A stretch of 47,084 nt of DNA, from positions 1-47,084 of the forward strand of contig CAZMFZ010000008.1 of NCBI GenBank assembly GCA_964565665.1. The letters run 5' to 3'. The notes beneath the pieces are model-generated. The model was not told where the DNA came from, did no database searches, and worked only from the letters and a program-made list of their open reading frames with translations. The translations under genes and the position numbers were made by a program. This DNA is from CAZMFZ01 sp964565665. GTDB lineage: Bacteria; Bacteroidota; Bacteroidia; Cytophagales; UBA9547. Below, piece after piece: positions 17,347-27,900 of the stretch (position 1 is the stretch's first letter; each line of letters opens with the position of its first letter).

Positions 17347-20315
17347 GTGCCTAAAGACACCAGTATCAAATCCGTTCTCATTATTGGAAGTGGCCCCATA
17401 GTTATAGGTCAAGCTTGCGAATTCGACTATGCAGGTTCACAATCTGCTCGCTCCATTCGCGAAGAGGGAATCGAGGTCATTCTCATCAATTCCAACCCTG
17501 CAACTATCATGACTGACCCCATCAATGCCGATCATGTATATCTGAAGCCACTCACCAAAAAATCTATCATTGAAATACTGCAAAATCATAAAGTAGATGC
17601 AGTGCTGCCGACCATGGGCGGGCAAACAGCGCTAAATTTGGCCATTGATTGTGACAAGGCAGGAATATGGAGTAGGTATGGCGTGCGAATAATTGGGGTA
17701 GACGTTAATGCCATCCAAACTACTGAAGACAGAGAAAAATTTAGGATCAGAATGATTGAGTTGGGCGCCAACGTATGCAAAGGCCGCACTGCCAAATCGT
17801 TTTTGGAAGGCAAAGAAATAGCACAGGAAACTGGTTTTCCGCTGGTGATTCGCCCTTCGTTCACCCTTGGCGGTACAGGCGGAGGCTTTGTAGAAAAACC
17901 NNNNNNNNNNNNNNNNNNNNNNNNNNNNNNNNNNNNNNNNNNNNNNNNNNNNNNNNNNNNNNNNNNNNNNNNNNNNNNNNNNNNNNNNNNNNNNNNNNNN
18001 TGATTCGCCCTTCGTTCACCCTTGGCGGTACAGGCGGAGGCTTTGTAGAAAAACCAGAAGATTTTGACGAAGCATTGAACCGGGGCTTGCACGCCTCGCC
18101 TACGCATGAAGTATTGGTAGAGCAATCAATTTTCGGCTGGAAAGAGTACGAATTAGAATTATTGCGTGACGGTATAGGGAACGTAATCATCATTTGCTCG
18201 ATAGAAAATTTCGACCCGATGGGTATCCACACTGGCGATTCCATTACAGTAGCTCCAGCGATGACATTGTCAGATACAGCCTACCAAAATATGCGTGATT
18301 TGGCAATTAAATGTATGAATGGCATAGGAATGTTTGCCGGAGGCTGTAATATTCAGTTTGCCATGCACCCCGAAACGGAGCAAATAATAGTGATTGAAAT
18401 TAACCCAAGGGTGTCGCGTTCTTCGGCACTGGCTTCGAAAGCCACAGGCTATCCTATTGCCAAAATTGCGGCAAAGCTTGCCATCGGTTATAATCTTGAT
18501 GAACTCAAAAACCAAATTACCAAGACAACAAGTGCATTTTTTGAACCAGCTCTTGACTATGTAATTGTAAAAATCCCCCGTTGGAATTTCGATAAATTCA
18601 AAGGAGCTGATCGTTCGCTTGGCTTGCAAATGAAATCGGTTGGCGAGGTAATGGGTATTGGTAGAAATTTCCAAGAAGCTTTGCAAAAAGCCTGTCAGTC
18701 GCTCGAAATTCGAAGGAACGGATTGGGTGCCGATGGCAAAGAACTGAAAGACATAGCCAAAATTGAAGACAGCCTGAAACACCCAAGCTGGAACCGTCTA
18801 TTCCACGTTTACGATGCCTTTCAGGCTGGAATGTCGCTAAAACACATCCAACAGCTCACACAGATCGATCGTTGGTTTTTAGCTCAGATTGAAGAAATGG
18901 TGGTTTTTGAAGATGAATTGGAAAAATACACCATTCAAACATTAACCAAAGAAATTTTGCTCGAAGCCAAGAAAAAAGGCTATGCAGATAGGCAGATTGC
19001 CCATGTAATCCGCTGTCTGGAAAGCGAGGTTTTCAATAAGCGGCAAGACTTTACTATTAAGCGAGTTTTTAAATGTGTAGATACTTGTTCTGCCGAATTT
19101 GAAGCCAAAACACCCTATTACTATTCTACTTTTGGCGATGAAAACGAATCGATCGTTAGTGACAAAAAGAAAGTAGTGGTGCTTGGTTCGGGGCCGAATA
19201 GAATTGGGCAAGGAATCGAATTCGATTATTCATGCGTGCATGGTGTATTGGCTGCCAAGGAATGCGGCTACGAAACGATTATGATCAATTGCAACCCTGA
19301 AACAGTATCAACCGACTTTGATATTGCAGATAAATTGTACTTTGAACCGGTATTTTGGGAGCATATTTACGAAATCATCTTGCACGAAAAACCTGAAGGA
19401 GTAATAGTGCAATTGGGTGGACAAACGGCACTTAAACTGGCCGAGAAGCTGGATAAATATGGCATCAAAATCATTGGCACTAGTTATCAATCGCTCGATT
19501 TGGCAGAAGACAGAGGTCGTTTTTCAAAACTGTTGCAAGAATTAAGCATACCTTATCCCAAGTTTGGGGTAGTGGAAGATGCAGAACAAGCGGTAGATAT
19601 TGCCAAAGATTTGGGTTATCCCTTACTGGTTCGCCCCTCTTATGTGCTGGGTGGACAAAGCATGAAAATTGTAATAAACGAGAAAGAACTTGAAAATCAA
19701 GTGGTGGAGATTCTCCGTCAGATCCCTGGCAATCAGATATTGGTCGATCATTTTCTGGAAGGAGCAATAGAAGCTGAGGCCGATGCGATATGCGATGGCG
19801 ACAACAGCTACATTATTGGCATTATGGAGCATATTGAACCAGCCGGAATTCACTCAGGCGACTCCAACGCAGTGCTGCCTCCATTCGATTTGAGCGACCA
19901 TGTAATCAAGCAAATCGAAGATATTACCCGAAAAATAGCCAAAGCGATGCAGGTGAAAGGGCTCATCAATATTCAGTTTGCCATAAAAAATGAAATCGTG
20001 TATGTAATAGAAGCCAATCCAAGAGCTTCCAGAACTGTGCCTTTCATTTGCAAAGCATACCAAGAGCCTTATGTGAACTATGCCACCAAAGCCATGTTGG
20101 GGGCAAAAAAGATAGCCGATTTTGACTTCAAACCGGTGAAAAAAGGCTACGCCATTAAGGTTCCAGTGTTCTCATTCAACAAATTTCCGAATGTAAACAA
20201 AGAATTGGGCCCAGAAATGAAATCGACAGGAGAGGCCATTTATTTCATTGACGACTTGGAAGATGAATTTTTCCAGCAGATATATTCAGAGCGGAATTTG
20301 TATTTGAGTAGGTAA
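17347..20315 (+). CDS. carB: Carbamoyl-phosphate synthase large subunit (CarB), split by assembly gap
   Basis: Makes carbamoyl phosphate for pyrimidine and arginine synthesis. The GTG at 17347 gives MPKDTSIKSVLIIGSGPIVIGQACEFDYAGSQ-type family sequence. The two duplicated ATP-grasp halves are both visible (first IIGSGPIVIGQ, second VLGSGPNRIGQGIEFDYSCVH). A run of 100 N (17901-18000) is flanked by a 55-bp direct duplicate. Removing 155 bases (17901-18055) joins both reading frames exactly and gives about 937 residues. The protein stops at GPEMKSTGEAIYF ... NLYLSR, so the C-terminal MGS-like allosteric domain (about 140 residues in E. coli) is missing. carA is not adjacent. Confidence 0.93.
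17846..18055. other. Assembly gap (100 N) with 55-bp duplicated contig ends
   Basis: Bases 17846-17900 are identical to 18001-18055, and exactly 100 N lie between them. This is the pattern of two contigs that overlap by an assembler k-mer but were scaffolded with a fixed-size gap. It is not a biological repeat, and collapsing it restores carB. Confidence 0.95.
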
Positions 20316-20319
20316 CGGA

Positions 20320-20350
20320 ACATTCCGAAAGTTTAAAACTTTCGGAATGT
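20320..20350 (+). terminator. 15-bp hairpin after carB
   Basis: ACATTCCGAAAGTTT (20320-20334) pairs with AAACTTTCGGAATGT (20336-20350). It starts 4 bases after the carB stop. The T run is weak, so it may be a terminator or a palindromic repeat. Its core is related to the hairpin at 2204-2239. Confidence 0.6.
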
Positions 20351-20461
20351 GAATTATAGAAAAGATTAGGGAATAAAATTTTGAAAGCACGATGATGATT
20401 TAATTCTAAATTTTAGTAGATTTATCGAGAAATTGTATTTCCAACCAACTACAGTATTGCA

Positions 20462-22774
20462 ATGAAAAAAATCATCTTACTATTTATTTCGATTGCAAGT
20501 ATCTGCATCGAATCAACATCAGCCAATTTGCCTAGTGGCTATGTAGAGACTAGATTGGCCACAGGCCTTAATCCCACTGATATAGCCGTAGCCCCCGATG
20601 GGAGGGTTTTTATTTGTGAGAAAAATGGAAAAATAAGAATTGTAAAGAATGGCACATTACTTGGCACAGCCTTTCTTCAATTGCCAAATGTAGATACCAA
20701 AAATGAAAGGGGTCTTCAATCTATCGTTTTTGATCCCGATTTCATTACTGCACCATATATATATGTATATTACACTACTACACTCACAGGTTCGCACAAC
20801 CGTGTGAGCAGGTTTACTGCCAATGGGGATGTAGCCACCGTAGCTTCAGAAGTTCCTTTATTAGATTTAGACAACTTGGGTGGTGGAGTACACAACGGAG
20901 GGCAATTGGTATTTATGAATGACAAGACTTTAATAGTAGCAGTTGGCGAGAATGGAATTACTAGTTTCTCACAAGATTTGGGATCCATGCTTGGCAAAAT
21001 ACACCGCATCAATAGAAATGGCAGCATCCCTACTGACAATCCATACAATTCGACACTCACTGGATTTTCAGCCTTGACAGGAAAATTTCGCTCCATTTAC
21101 GCATTGGGTTTTCGCAATCCTTTCAAAGCAAATATTCAAGCCACAACTGGAAAAATATTCATAAACGATGTAGGAGGCGACAGCAGAGAAGAAATAAGTG
21201 AATTGCTAAGCGGGAAAAATTATGGATGGCCTGGTATTGAAGGGAAAATAACGAATCAAACCCCGCCAACGAACTACAAAGATCCTATATTCGATTATGC
21301 ACGTAATGAAGGTTGCGCAATCACTGCTGGAGCTTTTTACAACCCCACAACCACCGCTTTTCCTTCCAGCATCATAGGTAAATACTTTTATGCGGATTAT
21401 TGCAATGGATACATAAGGATGATTGACCCAACTAATCCAGTAGGCAGTATAGGTTTTGCCACAAATATTAGTCGCCCTATAGATGTGGAGATCGACAATG
21501 CTACGGGTTCAATGTATTATCTAGCGCGTGCCGGATTAGGCGGAGGAAGTGAACAAGATAATACTTCATCAAGCAATGGTGAACTTTGGAAAGTAGATTA
21601 TAACGGGGCTTCAAATGTGAGCATCTCAGTCCAACCAAAGGGGAAATTAGTTTCGGAAGGCGAAAACACAACTTTTATTGTGAGTGCAAATGGTTCTCAA
21701 CCTATTTATTATCAATGGCAGAAAAACAATGCGAATATTATGGGTGCCACTACGAATGGCCTGAACCTAGTAAATATTGCATTTGCAGACAATGGTGCAG
21801 CCTATAAAGCAGTGATTAGAAATGCTACTTCTACCATTACCAGCAATATAGCTCTGCTAACTGTGATTCCCAATTTACTGCCCAATGCCACCATTACAAG
21901 CCCAATGGGCAGTATTTTGTACACTGCTGGCACCACCATTACTTTCAGCGGCATCGCTACCGACCCTGAGGATGGCGTATTAGCAGCTTCGCAATTTGAA
22001 TGGAAAATAGATTTGTACCACGATGCCCACAGCCATCCTGCATTAGATGCAGTTACAGGTGTCAAATTTGGTACGTATACTATTCCTACTATTGATGAAA
22101 CTTCATCTAATGTATGGCTTCGCATTTCGCTAACTGTAAGAGACAATTTGAACGCCACAAAAACAATCCATACGGACGTATTTCCTCTGAAAGTAGGTAT
22201 CACCCTTAATACAACACCTGCCGGTCTGAATTTAAAACTCGATGGAATGGAAGTAACAACGCCATATACATTTACTGGCGTTGTTGGAATTTTAAGAACC
22301 ATCGAACCGGTAATCTCGCAGGTAACAGCTAATGGAAATTATACATTTTCAGGTTGGGCTCAAGGGGGCAACACCGTTCAAACCATAGCTACACCTGCAT
22401 CAGAAACGGCATATACGGCTTATTTTGATTTCATTACTACCATTTCGGGCACAGTTCCTGGTATCAATACTTTACCAGGAGTCAACACCACGCCTGGTGT
22501 AGGCACGCTACCCGGCACCAATACTGTAACTGGATTAATAGATGTAAAGAGCTCAAAATCAATTGATATATTTCCGAACCCGACCTACGATAAAGTTCAA
22601 ATAGAGGGATTTCCAATATTATCATTTCAGTTGTATTCCATCTTTGGCATTTTGCTTTTGGAAGGAAAAGCTGCTGAGGAAATTAATTTGGCATCGTTCG
22701 CCAATGGCTCTTATCTTTTGAGATTGCAGCTTTCAGATCGGACAACCGTCTGGAAAAAAGTGCTGAAGCAGTAA
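20462..22774 (+). CDS. Secreted PQQ-type sugar dehydrogenase (GSDH family) with Ig-like and T9SS domains
   Basis: A 770-residue protein. The signal peptide is about residues 1-21. Residues about 25-380 form a glucose/sorbosone dehydrogenase-type beta-propeller, seen in GLNPTDIAVAPDGRVFICEKNGKIRI, ERGLQSIVFDPDF, NLGGGVHNGGQLVF, LGKIHRINRNG, YALGFRNPF, NDVGGDSREEI and NYGWPGIEG. Family members oxidise sugars with PQQ. Ig-like domains follow (QPKGKLVSEGENTTF from about 390), then a short tandem Pro-Gly repeat and a T9SS tail (DIFPNPTYDKVQIEG ... TTVWKKVLKQ). It therefore goes to the cell surface or medium through T9SS. Substrate and PQQ dependence are inferred from family only. Confidence 0.85.
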   Translation: MKKIILLFISIASICIESTSANLPSGYVETRLATGLNPTDIAVAPDGRVFICEKNGKIRIVKNGTLLGTAFLQLPNVDTKNERGLQSIVFDPDFITAPYIYVYYTTTLTGSHNRVSRFTANGDVATVASEVPLLDLDNLGGGVHNGGQLVFMNDKTLIVAVGENGITSFSQDLGSMLGKIHRINRNGSIPTDNPYNSTLTGFSALTGKFRSIYALGFRNPFKANIQATTGKIFINDVGGDSREEISELLSGKNYGWPGIEGKITNQTPPTNYKDPIFDYARNEGCAITAGAFYNPTTTAFPSSIIGKYFYADYCNGYIRMIDPTNPVGSIGFATNISRPIDVEIDNATGSMYYLARAGLGGGSEQDNTSSSNGELWKVDYNGASNVSISVQPKGKLVSEGENTTFIVSANGSQPIYYQWQKNNANIMGATTNGLNLVNIAFADNGAAYKAVIRNATSTITSNIALLTVIPNLLPNATITSPMGSILYTAGTTITFSGIATDPEDGVLAASQFEWKIDLYHDAHSHPALDAVTGVKFGTYTIPTIDETSSNVWLRISLTVRDNLNATKTIHTDVFPLKVGITLNTTPAGLNLKLDGMEVTTPYTFTGVVGILRTIEPVISQVTANGNYTFSGWAQGGNTVQTIATPASETAYTAYFDFITTISGTVPGINTLPGVNTTPGVGTLPGTNTVTGLIDVKSSKSIDIFPNPTYDKVQIEGFPILSFQLYSIFGILLLEGKAAEEINLASFANGSYLLRLQLSDRTTVWKKVLKQ
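22457..22528 (+). repeat. Four 18-bp tandem repeats in the dehydrogenase linker
   Basis: Four units of 18 bases encode PGINTL, PGVNTT, PGVGTL and PGTNTV. They form a flexible Pro-Gly linker between the Ig-like region and the T9SS sorting domain. Such short tandem repeats can change length by slippage without a frameshift. Confidence 0.7.
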
Positions 22775-22797
22775 ATTTGATGCACTATAATTTACAG

Positions 22798-22815
22798 ATT
22801 TTCATGGATGAAAAT
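22798..22815. terminator. Possible terminator between convergent genes
   Basis: ATTTTCAT (22798-22805) and ATGAAAAT (22808-22815) form an 8-bp inverted repeat around GG, between the convergent dehydrogenase and sensor genes. The arms are AT-only except for one GC pair, so the hairpin is weak. Confidence 0.35.
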
Positions 22816-22855
22816 GGCTAGTAGTCTAAGTACGAGATTGTAGTAATATTAGTAC

Positions 22856-24685
22856 TTACACTAGCAGCCCTGTCCAGTTTTCGGTTTTTAATTTAAGGCT
22901 GGTTTTGGTATCTATTGTTTCATGGATTTTTTTCACAAAAGCATAGCAGGTAGCCGTTCTCAGTTCTAACTCTTCTGATATTTTATTCACGTTCAAATCT
23001 TTAAAAGTATAGCCTGCATAAGCGAGGTAAAGTGCTTTTTGAATCGGGAATTTTATGTTATTAAACAAGGTGTAAGCAGTAGCTGACTCTTCATATTTGC
23101 AAAGCTTGCACTTTCGTACAAATGGAATGTTGATATTACTATATCTTTTAAATTTGCATTTTCTACACTCAAAGCCATTTTTCCACTTCAATTCAGAGAG
23201 GAATGAAAGGCAAGCATCGTCATTTTCAAAAGTTTGGGTAAATTCTTTAAAATCAACATTCATTTTCATTACCCTTACTTTTTGCAGCATCTCCAAATCT
23301 AGATTCAGTTTTTCATTGTCTTCTTGCAAAAGTCTATTTATTTGCCTTTCTTGTTCGAGCAATTTCACATTTGCCTGCTTTATTTCGATGGTTCTTTGCT
23401 CTACTACTTCCTCCAAATGCAGGTTGTATGCCTCTTTGAGTAGCAGATTTTCATTTTGTAATTCTATTGTTTTTACTTGCTCCAATTCTTTATTCTCCTG
23501 AAGCACGATTATTCGATCGGTAAGTGAAAGGGTAAAAAGTAACACTTCTATGGTACTGAAAATATAAAAAAACATGCCTGTCTCATCAAAATATAAGCGA
23601 ATAGCTTTGCTAATAAAATCTAGCGGGTACAAATAGCTAACTACCATTTCTGTATGCAATACTATTCCAAGATATAGAATGGTAAAGGATAGTAAATAAT
23701 ATCTGATGTGCTTAGTACCTGCTCGAAAAGCAATTACTCCGCCAATGAAAGAGGGTAGCAACAATATACTGTCCACCATTACATTGTGCAAAGGCTCAAT
23801 TTTTAAAATGATTCCTACAGCTAAGATCAATAATCGGCTGCCCGCACATATTTTAATTATTGTATCTAATAAAGGGTATTCTTTTTTCGTGTTTAAAAAT
23901 TCGCGCGAATACAGCAATAAAAAAAAGGTGATGAATGCAAATGGTAAAGTTTCGGTAAAGAAATTATTTATATAAATACCCAATAATGGATTTAGAAAAG
24001 TCCAAGAGCACAAGCAGTACACAAGAAGCATTAATAAGTACAACATATACAGCAAGTAAATTCGGTCTTTAAGCCTAATTAATAGCACTATTGAAAAAAG
24101 TAGCACAAAAGCAATGATGGTTAGGTAAGCTGTATAAAAAATGAAATTGAATGTCGATTTATTAAATAAGTATTTGTAAGTAGCAATCCTAAAGCCTAAG
24201 CCTGTAAATAGATGGCTACTTAAATTTACATAATAAGTCTGTTCAGCTTGACTATAAGGTAAGGCAACTAAATAGCTATTTGAGAAAAAAACTCGCTGCC
24301 AAAAATAGCTTCTTTTATCAATAAGCACTTTTGAGTATTTCCCATCTTGTAAAGGAATATATACACAGCCATCATAATTCGTTAATCCATATATCAAATA
24401 ACTTTTGTTTGTGTTGTTTTTCAGCCTAAAACGTAGCCAGTACTGCTTTTGAGGCGTGGCTATCTTTCGGCTGTCAGGTATTCTGTAGTATTTTAAAGTA
24501 GAATCTGAAACTATTTTTTCAAATGATATATTGTGGTTGCTGCTATCAAGTAAATCATAATGAATAGCCAATACTTCATCAGAGTCTGTGATAGTATTGC
24601 GGTTGTCGTGCAGCAATGGAAGTTGCAATAAAAGTAAAATGCCATAGATCGCATTTGCCATAATATAAACAGAAGAAATAATCAA
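22856..24685 (-). CDS. 7TMR-DISM-like membrane protein fused to an IS1595-type zinc-ribbon/helical DNA-binding region
   Basis: A 609-residue protein of unusual design. An N-terminal hydrophobic segment (about 9-22) is followed by a periplasmic beta-rich domain (about 35-175, YWLRFRLKNNT, similar to the 7TMR-DISM extracellular domain). About seven transmembrane helices follow between 180 and 390, then a long charged coiled coil (about 393-472). The cytoplasmic end has CLSFLSELKWKNGFECRKC, C507/C510 and C526/C529, ESATAYTLF, FPIQKALYLAYAGY, and a helical segment ISEELELRTATCYAFVKKI, which is the layout of the zinc ribbon and helix-turn-helix at the front of IS1595-family transposases. No DDE nuclease follows. 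It is probably a membrane-bound sensor that binds DNA. It points away from the 1,400-residue adhesin gene. An internal Met at residue 9 is an alternative start. Confidence 0.72.
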   Translation of the reverse strand: MIISSVYIMANAIYGILLLLQLPLLHDNRNTITDSDEVLAIHYDLLDSSNHNISFEKIVSDSTLKYYRIPDSRKIATPQKQYWLRFRLKNNTNKSYLIYGLTNYDGCVYIPLQDGKYSKVLIDKRSYFWQRVFFSNSYLVALPYSQAEQTYYVNLSSHLFTGLGFRIATYKYLFNKSTFNFIFYTAYLTIIAFVLLFSIVLLIRLKDRIYLLYMLYLLMLLVYCLCSWTFLNPLLGIYINNFFTETLPFAFITFFLLLYSREFLNTKKEYPLLDTIIKICAGSRLLILAVGIILKIEPLHNVMVDSILLLPSFIGGVIAFRAGTKHIRYYLLSFTILYLGIVLHTEMVVSYLYPLDFISKAIRLYFDETGMFFYIFSTIEVLLFTLSLTDRIIVLQENKELEQVKTIELQNENLLLKEAYNLHLEEVVEQRTIEIKQANVKLLEQERQINRLLQEDNEKLNLDLEMLQKVRVMKMNVDFKEFTQTFENDDACLSFLSELKWKNGFECRKCKFKRYSNINIPFVRKCKLCKYEESATAYTLFNNIKFPIQKALYLAYAGYTFKDLNVNKISEELELRTATCYAFVKKIHETIDTKTSLKLKTENWTGLLV

Positions 24686-24934
24686 TTTGATGTTGTGGTT
24701 TAAAGAATGGGTGGTATAAATTCATGTAAATAGCCTCTATACGCAATAGCCGAATAATAATCTATTGATTATCAGTCACTTAAAGTGATTTTTTCAAAAG
24801 TAGCTAAACGTTATTAACTACAAAATTACACTATTTTAAGTTTAAATATAATTATACTGATAGAAATAGCCCATACTTTTATGCTCAGGCAATGCCGGGC
24901 TTTAATTATTATTAACTGTCAAATCAATTTAATC
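24686..24934. promoter_or_regulatory. Divergent regulatory region between sensor and adhesin genes
   Basis: This AT-rich space must hold both divergent promoters. It contains the symmetrical TCACTTAAAGTGA (24776-24788), a possible regulator site. No TAnnTTTG box is clear on either strand. The open frame of the adhesin reaches back to 24881, but the signal peptide starts at 24935. Confidence 0.35.
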
Positions 24935-27900
24935 ATGTTCAAATTTACCATTTACAAAAAAGTACTCTATAGACTACTAGGATGCGTTGCAATATTTATT
25001 GCTTCATTTGGTAGCTATGCACAATCATTTACTTACTCAGAAGGTAATGGAATTGCAGTTGATGTTAGCAACACCGATTTGTTGCAGGCTTTTGGCTCTG
25101 TTTCAGCGAGTTCAGGAAACTTTAATCAAGAAGGTACAGCTGGAATAAACACCCTTACAAATGGCAATGCAAATACCGCAAATTCAGATTTAGCCCAAAT
25201 AGGCGATAATTCCAGCATCACTTACTCACTAGATGTTTCTACTAATTACGAAGGCTATAATATTGATGAAATCAGCATATACACCAGCTGGCAAGATAAT
25301 GGACGTATTAGGCCCAATGTGAGCGTTTACTACGCCTTGGCTTCTAATCCGGCAGCATATATTTTCTTAACAACTGCAAATTACTCAAGTATAACAGTTG
25401 CGGGGGCTAATCCTTATGTAAAATCTAACTACTTAGTGTCAGGAGGAACTTTAACAGGCGTTGCTAAATTGCGATTTGATTTTGGAAATCAAGAAGGAGG
25501 CGTAGGGTATTCTGAAATTGATATTTCCGGAAGTACAGTTCCCATTTTAGTCGCTATAAATCCTTTAAGTATCTCTTTCGATGTAAACGGAAGTAGCTCG
25601 GTAGTGAGCATAACATCACCTATAAACTTAGCCATTGCTAACCCTTCTAATATAAATTCCTCAAGCTTATCAGTTTCTTCTGCTGCGGGTACTTCGCTTA
25701 TTACGTTTACCGCAGCGGCATTTTTGGGTAATCAAGCCATTTCTGGAGATATTAGTCTTTCCGGCAATAATTTTTATAAAGCAATCGCCTACACCTACGA
25801 TGTGCAATTTGCAAGTACTCTTAGCATGCTTACTTTTTCAGGGAATGGAGGCACAATGTTTAATACCATTACTTCAAATGTGGCTATGGTGCTTTCCGAT
25901 AATGGAGGTTTGATTGTAAGCCCTAGTAGCATCGGTGTTGGCTCTACTGTACTTACAGTTACCGCACCAGTTAACTATAGATTTTTTGTAAAAACTGGAG
26001 CCATAACTTTCTCTGTAGGATCTACAAGTAGACAAATAAATTATTCTATTGACAAAACCACCAATGGAATAGCCAGCGATATATTGGTTTACGAACCGTT
26101 CGATTATGCTTTGGGCAATTTGAATTTACCCACATTCAATGGTGGAGTTGGGCTTTCTTCAAATTGGATTCTTGGAGTAAATGGAAATGGAAATAGTAGT
26201 AATGCTGACTTTAGAATAAAAAACAGCCCAGTATTTGAGTATAGTGGCTTGGCAAGTGTCAGCAATTATATCACAGGAGGCAATAATCAAGATGCTGGAA
26301 CGAACATTGGAAGACCTATTGATCTTAACTACGGATCGATACCAAGCTATTTGGATGCAAATAATGTAATTGGGAAACCGGGCGAAACTCTTTACCTAAG
26401 TTTTGTAATGTCTAAAACTGCACAATGGAGAGACCATGAAAATACGGTGACACTTTACAATGGAACAGATCCATCTAATGGAAGCGGAAAACGTTTGGTC
26501 GAATTTGGTTATTTTAATAATGTGGCTTCAGTTAATGGTGGTCCTTATCCTGTAGGGATAAGAACGGGAGGAAGCAGTACGAATTCAGGCTCTGAATTTA
26601 GTATTAATCAAGATACGCCATCATTAATGGTATTAAAAATTCAGTTTGGTGCTACACAGCATACTTTCACAGGTTTTGTGAACCCAACAGTTGGCAATTC
26701 AGAACCAGCACCCATGGTTGGCCCTTCTGTATACACATTTGATGCAAATACAAGCGGTTTCTCGCAAATTGCTTTTTCACTTGGCAATGATAATTGTTGC
26801 TATGGAGAAAATGGTGCCAATCAAGGCAGTGGCGTATTTGATGAATTGAGATTGGGAAAAACGTATGCTTCAGTAGTGCCTGCTCGTATAATTCTTCCAT
26901 TAACCGGGTTGAATATCACAGGCACAAAAACGATTAATACACCTGCAGGCACTACACAATTATCTGCTGATATTATTCCTGGCAATGCTTTACAATCTTT
27001 GGTTGTAAGTTGGAGTTCATCAAATACTACCAAGGCATCTGTGTCACCATCAGGCTTAGTTACTGGTGTTACAAACGGAGTGGTTACCATTACTGCCACT
27101 GCTACCAATCCGCTTAATGCGACTGTGTCTGGGATGTTAGTATTAACTGTTTCTGGGCAGTTAGATCAAGTGTATCTTTCAACTTTAGATTGGGTAAGTG
27201 CAACAACAGGCTTTAGCACTGTTAAAAAAGACAAATCAGTAAGAAACAATCCTCTTATATTAGGTGGCATTACTTATCAAAAAGGAATTGGGATACATGC
27301 AAATGGAGAAATAATATATAATCTCAATGGGGCATTTGAAAAATTCACTTCCCAAATTGGTGTAGATGATGAATCCACTGCTCAGGGATCAGTTAAATTT
27401 CAAGTGTTTGGCGATGGCAATTTGCTTTATGAAAGTGCAGTAATTTTTCGTGCAGACCCTTCTGTTTTTATAGAAGTGCCATTACTAGGGGTAAACGAAT
27501 TGAAACTTGTTGTAGACCAAGCAAACGGCAGCAATGATAACGATCATGCCATTTGGGCAGATGCTAAATTGTTTGTTTTGATTCCTATTACCAGCGTTAC
27601 AATTAATTCACCAAGTACAACGATAGCCGGGAATAGCACTCAGATGCTTTCATTTACAGGATCTTCGCTTCCTTCAAATGCAAATCAAAACCTTACTTGG
27701 GCGGTAGAATCAGATCCAAAAGTTTCTGCATTTATTGATTCTGTTTCCGGAGTTTTAATGGTTTCGACTAATGAAGTTGGAATGGTAACTGTTACAGGTA
27801 CAGCATTTTATCCAACAACTGTAAAAAACAGTGTAATAGTATCAGTTAAAGCAGTGCCGATTTCTGCTACTGGTATTTCTATCAATGGTGCTGCCAATGG

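Noticed and set aside
17846..18055. 55-bp direct repeat as a recombination or insertion site
   Set aside because: Exact identity at both edges of a 100-N gap and perfect frame restoration on collapse show a scaffolding overlap.
17586..18244. Reverse-strand frames crossing the N gap
   Set aside because: They read through unknown bases and lie opposite carB. They are artefacts of the gap.
22856..24685. An insertion sequence of the IS1595 type
   Set aside because: There is no DDE transposase domain, no terminal inverted repeats were noticed, and the zinc-ribbon part is in frame with a full membrane receptor.
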